Below, piece by piece: positions 47,101 through 57,853 of a DNA stretch of 64,000 nucleotides. Within the stretch, counting starts at the first letter, position 1. Every line of letters begins with the position of its first letter. The stretch comes from Cercospora beticola. Its lineage: Eukaryota; Ascomycota; Dothideomycetes; Mycosphaerellales; Mycosphaerellaceae. The stretch is taken from NCBI RefSeq assembly GCF_033473495.1, contig NC_088935.1:248001-312000 (forward strand), written 5' to 3'. Under the pieces are notes generated by a model. It did not search any database. It had not been told where the DNA came from and saw only the letters and a list, made by a program, of their open reading frames with translations. A program made the translations under genes and the position numbers.

Positions 47101-47497
47101 CCACGTTTACTCGACAGTAAGTGCATCGCTGAGATGGCATCAATTGACTCCGCTAATATTGTACAGGTACAACCAAATGTCTCATCCGCTGCCATTCATG
47201 AAGGCCTCACAAGTTGTAGCGCCGACAAAAGCTCCAGCGAAGGAGAAGCCTGACCTTGAAGAAGCCTTCGAGGAATCCGCTGATGAGGGTCCTGACGAGA
47301 CTGCCGTCAAGAAAGAGGAAGACGAGGAAAACGACCTTAGCAAAGATAAGTATGTCAAGCAGCCGAAGAAGCGCAAGGCTGCTGCTACCAAAGCTGTCGC
47401 CAGCAAGAAGAAGAAGACCGCGAAAGACGATGATGACGATGAAGAAGAGGAGGAGAAGCCCAAGAAGGGCAAAGGCAAGGCTCGTGCAAAGAAGTAA
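44172..47497 (+). CDS. rfc1: Replication factor C subunit 1 (large clamp-loader subunit)
   Basis: Two exons, 44172-47116 and 47167-47497, joined over a 50-nt intron, encode 1091 aa. The start MPSDIRSFFGGKP resembles a PCNA-interacting peptide. A long Lys/Asp/Glu-rich linker follows, with many DDE and KK runs. A BRCT domain lies at about 340-420 (CLAGLAFVFTGQLERLGREQ). The AAA+ module has Walker A HGPPGIGKTTAAH near 556, Walker B VLVMDEVDGMSAGDRG near 625 and sensor 1 MILICNDRKLPKM. The RFC1-specific C-terminal domain follows (SLMPTHAVFSF, FTAWLGNNSKTGKLSRF). Exon 2 encodes the remaining conserved residues YNQMSHPLPFMK and an acidic/basic tail. RFC1 opens and loads PCNA at primer ends in the nucleus. 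Confidence 0.96.
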
Positions 47498-47910
47498 TTG
47501 TTGATGAGTTGTGCTCCAAGCAGTGATGGTGTTGTGGAATTGTCCTGAACCACTTGTCGATTGTCTATTGTCATTGCAAGCAGGTCTTCCGGTGAGAGAG
47601 CATCAGCTGTACCATACGTTCGTCGTTCGAGCATGGATCTACAGGACATTGAGCATGAAAGCAAACTAGATATTGTCTTGAGACTGCTCTGAACATCGGT
47701 CTGCCTATCTCCAAGGCTGACCAATCATAAGTGCCTGCACCCACCTATCTCCCCACTTCACAAGGCATCTCTGCTCCACTCTTGTGGGCATCATGCTACA
47801 TCACGGTGGTGGTACTGTAGCAGATTCGAGACAAGTTCACTGTCTCTCACTCATCGCTATCACAGCATCAACACCCTATCTTCTCAACCCTCAGCAAACG
47901 AAAACACAAG
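47498..47910. other. Intergenic region
   Basis: 413 bp between rfc1 and the SDR gene, same orientation. No gene or specific element recognised. Confidence 0.5.
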
Positions 47911-48726
47911 ATGTCAACCAAATTCCAAAACCAAGTTTGCCTCATAACAGGCGCCGCCTCAGGCATAGGCCGCGCCACCGCAATCAAAATGGCCTTTCAT
48001 GGAGCCCGACTTGCCCTTTCCGATATCAACATTTCCGGCGTCGAAGAAACGAGATCACTCTGCCAATCTCCTTCTACACATTTTGCAGATACACTTGACG
48101 TGAGCAACTCTTCCGCTGTGGAAGAATATTTCGCCCGTGTGATAGCTCATGTAGGAAAATTGGATTTCGTATTCAATTGCGCTGGCGTCAACCCAACAGC
48201 ATATCCACTCACAGAAACGACGGATGCATATTGGAGTAAACTCGTCGATACGAATTTAAAAGGAACGTATCTTATTTCCAAAGCTGCGATTCCTTGGTTA
48301 GAGAAATCTGCTGCTTCTTTCGCTGCGAAGCAGAATTCTACAATTGGCAACGACAGCGAGGGAGCAGCTACCGCCGGACCACCAGCAATCGTCAACGTCA
48401 GCAGTACAATGGGCATCCAAGCCTCACCCGAATACGCAATCTACTGCGCGACGAAATTCGGAATTGTAGGGTTTACGAAAGCTTTGGCATTGGAATTGGG
48501 TCCCAAGGGGATTAGAGTTAATGCTGTGGCGCCGGGATATATTGATACTCCGACGAATGCGGGTGTGGTGGCGGGGCCGGAGGCAGTGAAGAAACAGGTT
48601 GAGAAAGTTGCGTTGGGGAGGATGGGGACTGGGGAGGATGTTGCTGATGTTGTGGCTTTTCTGTTTAGTGATGAGAGTCGGTATATGACTGGGTCTGTGG
48701 TCGAGGTCACGGGAGGGAGGATGTGA
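47911..48726 (+). CDS. Classical short-chain dehydrogenase/reductase (SDR)
   Basis: Single exon, 271 aa, the normal classical-SDR length. Cofactor motif TGAASGIG at residues 13-20. NCAG at 89-92. Catalytic Ser in NVSSTMG (about 164-165). Tyr178-x3-Lys182 (YCATK). PG loop VNAVAPGYIDTP and SDR C-terminus MTGSVVEVTGG. Acidic Asp38 after the second beta strand (LALSDIN) suggests NAD(H) rather than NADP(H). It oxidises or reduces an unidentified alcohol/ketone substrate in the cytosol. The frame and ATG are clear. The coding strand changes from C-rich to strongly G-rich after about 48480. Faces app1 with 126 bp between the stops. Confidence 0.92.
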   Translation: MSTKFQNQVCLITGAASGIGRATAIKMAFHGARLALSDINISGVEETRSLCQSPSTHFADTLDVSNSSAVEEYFARVIAHVGKLDFVFNCAGVNPTAYPLTETTDAYWSKLVDTNLKGTYLISKAAIPWLEKSAASFAAKQNSTIGNDSEGAATAGPPAIVNVSSTMGIQASPEYAIYCATKFGIVGFTKALALELGPKGIRVNAVAPGYIDTPTNAGVVAGPEAVKKQVEKVALGRMGTGEDVADVVAFLFSDESRYMTGSVVEVTGGRM

Positions 48727-48852
48727 TGATTTGATGTTTGGTGGGATTGAGTGATCAGCTCAGGATTATGTAACAATATCGTGGTCTAGCTGTGCTCCCA
48801 TTTCATGCCGCAATGCAATTTTCAATTTCAGAAAAAGGGGTATCCGTCACTC

Positions 48853-51656
48853 TCATCTGCGCCCACTGTTGTTTCTATTGCTGTTGTTCTTAGCTTCGCG
48901 TTCGATTTTTCGCAGCTCTTGTTCAATGAGTTTGACGCAGACGTCCGCAACATCAGCTCCAATTCTCCAGGAACGTAGTGTTACGCCGTTCCTCTCGAGC
49001 ACAGTCTTCGCCCGCTGCCATCTTTGCTGCCATAGAAATTCCTTCTTGCTCACTCCGTCCCCAGGACTCACAGGCAGCCCGTCGTCTTCTGGCCAGGCTC
49101 CAGATAGTCGATTACTTTGCGTATGGCGTGATGTAGTTGAATAAGTGCTTAGATTTGTCCCTTCTCTTCTTGGGGGCGGCGGGACTGTTGTGCGACCCAT
49201 TGCTGATGTGCTTGGGCTGAAGTCGTCGTACGACTTTTTTGTTTTCATCGACTGAGCTAGAGGCGAAGACACGACCGGAGAAAGCTTGGGCTTTGACGCC
49301 CCAGAAGAGGGATCTGCTTGCCAGTAGCTTCCGGGCATGGGTAAGGCTTTGGCGATTGCGCCTCTAACTTTACGCCTTTCTGGTAGTGGAGGCGGTGCTT
49401 TCCTAGTTGACTCCTGCCTTTGTACCTGCGAAAGGGGTGATGGTTGATGCGTTTGGATCTGTGGCACAATAGTGGACTGCACCGCACTTGAGGATTTCCG
49501 TGGCCTAGGCGGCGGCGTCTTACCGCTATTCCCGGTAGTCGTTGAAACTTGAGCGTCAGGCGGGGGGCTCTTAAGCCCAGCTGGTTTTGGTGGCGGTGGA
49601 GGAGACGATACAGTTTTCGGGCCTGTTGCGTGACGAGGTGTCGGCGGAGTGAAGTTCCTATTAAATTTCTCGGTCGAAGGTGCAGGAGGACTTGGGTCCG
49701 AAAAATCGATCAAATCCTCTTCCGGTGACGCAGCATAGCTTGAGCCACTGACTGTACGCCGTGCTTGGGGCCGTGAAGGTAAACGAGGATTTGTGGCGCT
49801 GCCGTTTCTGCTTGGTGACAGATAATCGTCAGGTATCGCATCAGGATTGATGGACCTTCGTGCTTGCCGCGTCTCGTTTTCCATATCTGCGAGGGAGGCA
49901 GCAATGGCTGCTTGAAGATCGGCTTCATCGTTTCGAGTATCTTGAGGCCTTGAAAGTCGTTTCGACTGAGCAAGAACTTCACCACTTGGGTGTCGCGAAT
50001 GGTTGCGGGAGTGTTTTCCACTCCCACCAGGGCTACTATTTGAATCAAAGTAGCCCGTCTTTGGCGTGGTCGTCACGTCTCGGATGAAGATGCCCAGGAC
50101 CCTGCCAGGGTTGGCCAGTGCAACTTCGGAATACACCTCGAGATCTGCCTCTCCACTGTCACCAACCAGGACGAATTTTCTGTCTGGAAAGTCTCGCATA
50201 ATCTTCTCAAGCGAGCCCTTCTTGCGCTCTGCAGCAGGCTCGAAGATGCCCTGCAACATCCCGGAATATTGCTTCAGATGGAAGGAACCCTTGGGTAGAT
50301 GCGCAAGCTTGAAGTAGCTTGTCAGAACCGGGTACATTTGCCATGGCGAGTTCGATACGTAGTGGATCTTCACGCCCATATCGGCCAAGGTTGTGTACCA
50401 CTCCCGCACGCCATCGATCGTGAGCTCGTGTAGCTCTCGGATGAAAGCGTTACGAAAGATCTCCCGAGCACCTGCACTGATGGCCGAATGTTTGATGGTG
50501 TCGTCAATGTCGCTGATAAGGCTGACGCCTTCAGGGGCAGTAACATGCACTTCTTCTGTCACTGAGAGCTTCTCCGATGCTAGGACCCGCACATGGGTGG
50601 GAATAAAGTCGAGTGCTGCTCTGAAGCTAAAATGTCCTGAGGCGTCCGTGTAGACTGTCTGCTGCCTCGACGCTTTATCGTTATAGAAGAATGCACTAAT
50701 GGGGCTATTCGCCATGGGGTTCGCCATGAAAGGTTTGAGGCGGGCCAGGAGGTGTGCATTTGCAACGGCGAGCTCGGCAGATGTCATTCTCCCAGGCTGG
50801 GCCGATGTCTGGCGCTTCTGAACAGAGGGCGTAGCAGTGGTATCGGAGTCTTGCGAAGCGATGCTGCTCGCATAGGACGACTTTGGACGACCACGGTCGG
50901 GCACGTCCCCATACAGACTGTCGTTGTCGGTGGCCTTGCTTGGCTGTTCGGAGAAGGCACCGCGTTGTGCGTATCGCTCCTCCATTTGTCCTTTGCGGAC
51001 GATGTTCTCCGCTTCGAGCGATATGAGGTCCTCATCCTGTTGCCGTGTCGGGCTCGAAGGCCGGCTTGACACCTGGTCTGCATAGCCATTGTCCCCAGGT
51101 CGTGTACTGGCAGCTGGTGCCGGAATTCCAGACAGCTGTCGTGCTAAGCCGATGACCATTCTCTGCTTGCGCGTATGTTGACCTTTTGCGGGTGTGTAGA
51201 TCCAGCCCCTGACATCAACATCCACTATAGCATTGACGTCCTCGTTCTTGTCCCACTCTCGTCTCCAGTACTCCTCCTCAGACATTTCACGGCCAGGCGT
51301 TGCAACTTCATGATGCTACTTGCAATATCAGCGGCCGCCAACTGTAGTCACTGGCATGCTCTCGCGGAGCGTTCTCTCACCTTACTTTTCACGTGGTGTC
51401 TAGCATAGCTTGGGAATAATATCATCTCTTCGTTGCCATTCCGTACCACGGCTGCATCTGGAAATGCCCCTGGGCCATCTTCAACGCTGTGACTTTCTCG
51501 TGCTCCATCTTGACTGAAATAGCTCTGTCGAAACTCATTCGCAGTCTTCAGATAGCCAGCCAGTCTCTTCCTCCGTGCCCCAGGTTCCCTCCCTTCCGAC
51601 CTCAGGCCTAATGAATCTGCAAAGGACTGATCATTCCTGGGCCCCGTATATGCCAT
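48853..51656 (-). CDS. app1: App1-type phosphatidate phosphatase (DUF2183)
   Basis: Two exons, 51656-51381 and 51315-48853, across a 65-nt intron (GTGAGA/TAG), encode 912 aa from MAYTGPRNDQ. The N-terminus has the family block RRKRLAGYLKTANEFRQSY. The phosphatase core includes SLISDIDDTIKHS (DxDxT near residue 361), VKIHYVSNSPWQMYPVL, PKGSFHLKQYSGML and FVLVGDSGEADLEVYSEVA, all classic haloacid-dehalogenase motifs of App1. The yeast enzyme dephosphorylates phosphatidate and lysophosphatidate at actin patches with Mg2+. The C-terminal 350 residues are Pro-rich (PPPPPKP, APPPLPERR), suiting SH3 binding at actin patches. The open frame extends upstream to about 52018 with protein-like sequence but no ATG, so a longer isoform with an extra 5' exon is possible. 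Confidence 0.9.
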
Positions 51657-52473
51657 GCTATCGGTCTCGCTGTCTGCTCCTGTCGAGGCAGTCCCATCAT
51701 TCGAATGCGGTTCCCTCGGCGAGAGCAAGCGTCTGTTCACGCCGCCGGGCAGCTTGCTCGCCCGGTGGTGCTTGCGTTGGGCTCGTGCGACGAGATAGCG
51801 GTAGATGGAGGTCTGGGCTCTCTGACGGACGGTGGGCAAGAAGGCGTAGCGGAAGCTGGCGAGGCCTGCTCGTGCGGTGGCTCGGATGCCTGGGAACCAG
51901 CGTCCAGAGTATCGCTTCAACGGCGGCAGTTTGACCTTTTCGTCAACACGCACGAGCTGCAGCAAACTTCGCCACGTCTTGCGCGCCAGTTTGTCCGGAG
52001 TCGTCGCCGCGAACCGAGTCGGGCTTGGGGGGAGTAAGAAATGTTTCCAATGTCAGCGCCCACACGACCAGGCTCACGCGGCAGTCAGCAGGAGTCGCGC
52101 AGCGGCTGCGTCATTGTGAAACCGAAGCACAGACACGGACAGGAGCTCGTGCGGAAAGCTTCTTTGCTGGAGGACGAGGCTGGGCCATTGCTCGTAGGCA
52201 CACCTCTGCACAGTTACTCTCGCTGCGCCAGAGACATGTTGCATACATTCAGTGATGCTGCCAGTCATCGTTCGTATTCCCCTGCCCAAAACGAGTCCCG
52301 CGTCGCTATAGCTCCCAGGTACCAACTCCACAATGATGTACAGTTCATGTACGTAATAAACGCGATGATCGTTGGCACTTGAATCCTCGAGTCTGCCGAA
52401 GGACGCGTGCTGTTCCATCTCCCACCAACCTGTCGCGGTCGTTCATCAAGGTGTAAATCGCCTGGCGTATACA
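51657..52473. other. Divergent region upstream of app1 and the DUF1989 gene
   Basis: 51657-52018 is open in the app1 frame and reads like protein (KTWRSLLQLVRVDEK, IRATARAGLASFRYAF), preceded by an AAG acceptor near 52020. It may be an N-terminal extension of app1. The rest must contain the DUF1989 promoter. Nothing else recognised. Confidence 0.4.
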
Positions 52474-53103
52474 ATGGCCTTCCCCCAGATGCCCAGCCCC
52501 GACTCTCACCCGCAAACCAAGACGCACATCGTCAAAGCCGCGCATGGCTTTGCCTTCGAAGTCAAGAAAGGCGAGCGTTTCCGTGTCGTCGACTTGTATG
52601 GAGAACAAGTCGTCGACTTCGCTGCTTGGGTGCAGGGTACAGATCTGAAAGAGAAGCTCTCAATGGACTACACTCGCTACCATCTAGACGGCGTAACCCC
52701 GGCCGTGGGAGAGTATCTCTGGACAAATCGAGACGAGCCAATCCTCAAGCTGGTCCAGGACACTGTCAAAGTCCACGACATGACGTTCATGTCATGCTTC
52801 CCAGAGATGTACGCGAAGATCGGCCTCGACGGTCACCGCAGTTGTGCGGCCAACATTGCCGAAGTGATGAAGCCTTACGGCATGGGCTCATACCTGGAAG
52901 TCACGTCGCCCTTCAACATCTTTCAAAACACTCCAAACTACAGCTTGAAAAGATTGGGATCCAGCAAAGCAGGCGATTTTGTGGAGTTCGAGGCCATGCA
53001 AGCTGTCATCTGCGCAGCCTCATCGTGCCCTTGGTCACAAGATGGCTTCAACGGTGGAACCATCACTGATGTCGCTGTCGTTACCGGAATCACAAGTAGC
53101 TAG
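52474..53103 (+). CDS. DUF1989 / urea-carboxylase-associated family protein
   Basis: Single exon, 209 aa, start MAFPQMPSPDSH. Family blocks: FEVKKGERFRVVDLYGEQVV, DFAAWVQGTDLKEKLSMDYT, VGEYLWTNRDEPILKLVQD, a Cys-containing HRSCAANIAEVMKPYGM, NIFQNTPNYSLKRLGSSKAG, and VICAASSCPWSQDGFNGG. In bacteria, proteins of this family sit beside urea carboxylase/allophanate hydrolase genes or riboswitch-controlled guanidine genes; fungal copies are uncharacterised to my knowledge. Conserved Cys and His residues may bind metal. Function in the fungus is unknown. UreG lies 38 kb away, but no link is implied by position. Confidence 0.85.
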   Translation: MAFPQMPSPDSHPQTKTHIVKAAHGFAFEVKKGERFRVVDLYGEQVVDFAAWVQGTDLKEKLSMDYTRYHLDGVTPAVGEYLWTNRDEPILKLVQDTVKVHDMTFMSCFPEMYAKIGLDGHRSCAANIAEVMKPYGMGSYLEVTSPFNIFQNTPNYSLKRLGSSKAGDFVEFEAMQAVICAASSCPWSQDGFNGGTITDVAVVTGITSS

Positions 53104-54823
53104 AGGAACCGCATCGGCTCGGTCAAGATGGATTCAGAAGCTCGACCGTGGCTCCAGCCACCGGCTTTTACTCGCTACCACGACTGACGAACGGCTTAGA
53201 TGCAAGGCAGTGCAAGAATTTGTCAGGCTGAGCTGGCTCTCCGCAGAACACGAGCTATTATGGTAGCAAAAGCTCCGGAGGCAACTACTAGATGTGTCGG
53301 CATTTCGCTGGAAGCAACGAGTGCCACGACACAAGCTCAGAACAGGAAGCTGCGGCCACGACAGCCGAAAGTCAAGTCAAGCAATGCATCTTCCTCCTTT
53401 TGCCGATGACACGACTCATCATTCTCACATCGGCGACATGTCACTGAGGCCTAGTAGTCGTGACCATTTCGCTCCTGCAGGCGAGCCTCTGCTTATTCCG
53501 ACTTTCAATAACACAAGCGCAAGTGTCTTTGATATGAGAGCTCAAGGCTTTTCCCAGTGCTTCTCCTTCCAGAAGGAATCATCTGCTCGCGATGACTGTT
53601 CCTTTCAGTGAATATGTATACTAATGCAAGTCTTGTAGTGGGTCAACTCCGATGCACTTTCGACATGCGCCGTGAACCGGAACGCGGATGAGCGCAGCCG
53701 GAGAAGCGAACAGCTGTCGATCTCTACTCAGCATTTGACAACCGCATCCTCCAGCAAATGACGACGACAGTCGTTCTGCCAATACACCAAGGAGTACGCA
53801 ATGGGCTGGCTCTGGCCGGGAGAGTACCATTAACGAATGCTGCAAGCAAGTTGAAGCACAACGACGTTGTCAGGGAGACCTGCGAGACCGATAGGGAGGC
53901 GGTTGGCGGAGCAGTACGCATTGAAGCTGGCGGCTCAGTAATGCACGTCGCCGTCGCCTTTCCCAATGCGCAACGTCTAGTCCGGGTTAGGGCGTACGTT
54001 GTCTAGCAGGCATGAACTCCCGCGAACGATCTGGAAAAGCCTCAATGCTGATTCTTTCAAAGCGGACAGGACGTTGTCAAAAACGGCCCTGCAGCTCGTC
54101 ACCACGATGGCCGCGACGTTTTTGTTCTCGGGACAACGCCAAGTGTCACTGGAGTATGTGGCGATGTCCGCCTACTCGTACAAATGGAGCCGGATCTCTT
54201 CCTCGTTCCGCATCTTTGCACCTGCATATCTGCTCTTGTATTCAACCAATCCACTGCCTATCCGAATACAAAGCGGCTCGGCACCACTCCTTTTTTCCGT
54301 TGGAAAACAGGACGAACTGCTGCGAACACCTGCTGCAATCACCTGCAGCATCCAAACTGCAACAACCCACCTACGACTCTACTCTACTTGCCGAAGCAGA
54401 CTGAGAAACGAAAGCCCACGAGTGAACACTGACCTTCGGGTCACAAGGGACGGAGTGAACTACTGACAAGCTGAGTACCTACGTTCCCCAGCACCTCACT
54501 TGCACATTGCCTCCACATCAATATTCCCCTTCCCTGCCTTCGTTGGAGAAGTGCTACGCAAAGAGGCAGATCTTGCTGCCAATCGGGCTCAAATCTTCAC
54601 CCAACAGCACATCGCCAAGAGACACGAGGAGGTGCCAACCGGGCTTGATTTCTCGATCGCGAGAGCCTTCATCTGCGTGCGGCCGACCGGGCTTTACTCT
54701 TGGTGCTGAGTGGTGCACGCGCAAAGAGGCGAGATCATGCTGTCAATCGGGCTTAAATCTTGCACTCCTCCTTCCCTCATACTTCTGCTAATCGCATGGC
54801 TTTCGCGGCAAGCGTCTGGCAGC
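53104..54823. other. Intergenic region with degenerate tandem repeat near its 3' end
   Basis: 1.7 kb with no supported gene; the frames at 53758-54006, 53999-54466 and 54507-54791 lack protein character. It holds the repeat array at 54557-54763 and the promoter of the LysM gene. Confidence 0.5.
54557..54763 (+). repeat. Four-unit degenerate tandem repeat
   Basis: Four units spaced about 47-60 bp share a core like CCAATCGGGCTTAAATCTT, at about 54579, 54635, 54683 and 54743. Units 1 and 4 are most alike: both start GCAAAGAGGC and continue through CTGCCAATCGGGCT or CTGTCAATCGGGCT. The array ends about 60 bp before the LysM gene start. Confidence 0.6.
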
Positions 54824-57425
54824 ATGCGATTGCTTCATGTAAGTTCACCATCTCCATTGGCCAAATCGAGGCATTGCTAATGTGAAATAGCTCACGGCAA
54901 TCGTATTGTTGGCAAGCTCAGTCCTTGCCGTACCGATCTCCCCCGCAGCCCTTTCTCGCCGCGAACGCCTGAACACTACGGTACCTGGGATAACTCCAAT
55001 TTCTGTAGATAGTGTCGGAACGAAAGCGCAGAGCTTGCCAACAGTCGGCACATGCAAAGCACTCTACTTCGACCCCAAACCAGGTACGACTGAAGGATGA
55101 TCTCCGTTCATGATCATGGCTAATGGGTGACAGATGTGCCCTGTGGTGTTGTTGCGCGTCAGTTCGACATTTACCTCACGTTCCCCGAATACGACCAAGC
55201 CTCGACGGAGACATGGTGCGAGTCCTTCCTCCATGCCAACGGCATCTGTAGGGCCGCTTCGACGAACTCTCCATCTGCATTCCCTACGTCCCGGGCAAGC
55301 ACGCTATCTGTGAGCACTATTGTGCCTACGCCAGCGTCTGTATCACCTGGTTCTGAGCAATCAGGCGCCGCAAGCTCCGTGGCTAGCACTGATGGCACTG
55401 CCTCGACCCCTGTTGCTGCTGTTGTTGGCCTAAACGGCTCGATGGTCGGAGTGATTGCTCTCACAACTGACACCGCGGCCACCATGACACGTGGTCCGGT
55501 CGTGCTAGCCAGCGAACGTGCTGCCGAATACAGTGCAACAGTGCAAAGGAACTCCAGTGCCTCAGTTGCCAGCTTCGAAGAGCCTGTACCTGCGTCCGCC
55601 ACCATCGACGAAACTGTCGAGAGTGCAGGCGCGTCAAGCCTCAACTACACACTGCTATCTGCCAACACAACGCGAATGATCAACGTCACTGTTAGCAGCG
55701 GCAATTCAACAAGTCTCAGAACCGTACTCGTCACGGCAGCACAGGTGGCGACGGGTTCTCAGGTAACTGGTACTGGCGTCACAGATTTGTCTGCCAATGC
55801 AGATTCATCGAACGCGACCTATGCATTGCGCGGAAGAGCGAGACGTCAAGCAGCTTTCGGCGCTCCTTCATCGACGTATCAGGTCGTGAATGCGAAACAG
55901 ACGGCTTCGACTGCGGTCCCATCTTTGGTTGATCTCGCGCACGCCTCAGGGATTGTGATCAACTCAGCAATGGTGGAGCCCATGTCGACTGAAGCTGCGA
56001 GCCCTTCGCCGCTCCCGCAACTACACAACGAGATTCCCACCGGGCTGCCGACGCATGCTACCGATGCTACGCTGGGTAGCCCTACCGGTGTACAGGTCTC
56101 GTCCGATGCAGGTGCTCTTTTCGCTCCGACCGCTACTCCAGTTGGCTTGATGATCAGCAATACAACGACGACTGCCGCAGCGCTTGCATTCCCTTCTACT
56201 GAGAATGCCAGATTGGAGCCAACTCACGCACCGATGAACGGGCCCGAGGGCTGGAACAAGACTATTACGTCGGGACGATCTGGCACGACTCCATCCCTTG
56301 CGAAGAACACCACCAACTCGTGCATCCCTCCGCCTGGACCGATCCCTAGCGGCGGTGCTACAAGCTGTTCCCAGTGGTATGTCGTGGCGGAAGGAGACAC
56401 ATGCGACAGTGTGGCAGCCAAGTTCGGATCACAGGCGGATCTGCAGACTTTGAACCCGACGTTGAACTCCGATTGCAAGTCTCTTCTCGAGGGATCTGCT
56501 TATTGCGTAGCTCCGTGCGATGCTTCATCGGACCCGGACTCTACTCTGGCATCGACGCCATCCCGTCATGGTGGTACGGACCACACGAGTGTACACAGCT
56601 ATATGCCATATCATGGCAATGGTTCTGCACAAGAGGGATGGCCGCAAATGTCGGAGTGGTTGAGCTGGGAGGAATTGTAAGTCTTTCGCCCCACACACCA
56701 GCCGTGACAAACGTGTTTGTTTTGCATACATGCTAACTTTCTCACTACGCAGGGTGAATGCAAATAAAGGTAGACTGGCTGGCGCTTGCAAATACTGGGG
56801 AGTCCCGGAGAATTCCCCAGCAGAAATCGACACTCTCCTCAATCTCACTCCTCGGATCTCAGAGGAAGGTGGCGTTGACCCACGAGTGGTTCTAGCAATG
56901 ATGCTTCAGGAATCGCACGGTTGCCTTCGTGTACCAGAGACTCAAGGATCTCACCGAAATTCTGGTATCCTCCAATCTCACAACGGGTAAGTTTCCCGAA
57001 ATCAGCCCTCAAGATCACCAGTAGAAACTGCACAGAAATCCTCAACTAACGACCCTCACAGCAACGGCACATGCAACACAAACATGATCGAAGCCGGCGA
57101 ACCAGGCCCCATGAAAGACGCAAGTCTCGTCTCAACCGACTGTTCCTCCCGCCAGATCGAAGCCATGATCCGCGACGGTATCCTCGGAACTAATGCCGGC
57201 CGCGGTATCATGCAATTGATGGATCAAGAGGAAGGACAAGGCTACCTTGATGCTCAAATGTGGTATCGCGTTGCACGAGCTTATAACAGTGGGAGCGTGG
57301 ATGAGAGCAATGATCTTGAAAAGGGCGCTGCGACACATGGCTATTGCAGCGATGTTGCGAATAGACTTGTGGGGTGGCGGAGTGGGACTTCGGGGTTTGT
57401 GAAGAGGAGTATGGGGTCTGTTTGA
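54824..57425 (+). CDS. Secreted LysM protein with C-terminal lysozyme/transglycosylase-like domain
   Basis: Five exons are proposed: 54824-54838, 54891-55083, 55134-56676, 56753-56986 and 57062-57425, giving 782 aa. Exon 1 encodes only MRLLH; the join makes the signal peptide MRLLHLTAIVLLASSVLA. Residues about 50-95 look like a degenerate LysM (TCKALYF, CGVVARQF, ETWCESF). A 370-residue Ser/Thr/Ala-rich linker with many N-x-S/T sites follows. A clear LysM lies at about 483-530 (WYVVAEGDTCDSVAAKFG, LQTLNPTLNSDC, YCVAPC). Exons 4-5 encode a lysozyme-like domain: ISEEGGVDPRVVLAMMLQES with a candidate catalytic Glu near 636, a Cys-containing middle, and VARAYNSGSVDESNDL. It should bind chitin or peptidoglycan-type glycans; hydrolase activity is inferred from fold resemblance. 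Confidence 0.82.
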
Positions 57426-57853
57426 GAGGAGATCGATGATTGATTATCACGATGATGATGATGATGATGATGATGACGCGAAGACGAGACGAGACGATCT
57501 GAATGACTGGATCCTAATGATTTACGCTTCGAATGTGGTATATGCGCCATGAGGTTACGATCTTGATGAGAAAGATGGGGGATTTTTATAAGATATGATT
57601 GGAAACGAAATGCACGAATCATGAATTGATGGTCAATGTCCATATGTGCCTTCTCATTCCTCGCCCACTGCCGCTGAGGCTTGCCTCCCAGTCTATGCTC
57701 TTCAACCGTAACCGACCACCATGATCGGCTGTATGCGTTCATTCAATACAGCCTGCTCCCGCTCCACGGCCGTACGTCTCCTTCCTACGCGCTCAAATGT
57801 GCATGCAAGCTCATGACTTCGTTCCGTCGTATGCTCTCTTTCCCCACTCGAGC
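57426..57853. other. Convergent 3' intergenic region
   Basis: It contains the trinucleotide run at 57451-57476 just after the LysM gene stop. No gene recognised. Confidence 0.5.
57451..57476 (+). repeat. (GAT)n microsatellite
   Basis: About eight uninterrupted GAT units, ending in GACG, in the 3' flank of the LysM gene. It is followed by short AAGACGAGACGAGACGA repeats. Confidence 0.85.

Noticed and set aside
47182..47724. 180-aa Ser-rich antisense frame over the rfc1 C-terminus
   Set aside because: Complement of the Lys/Asp/Glu runs of RFC1.
13966..53103. UreG and DUF1989 as a urea-use cluster
   Set aside because: 38 kb and many unrelated genes separate them; shared theme only.
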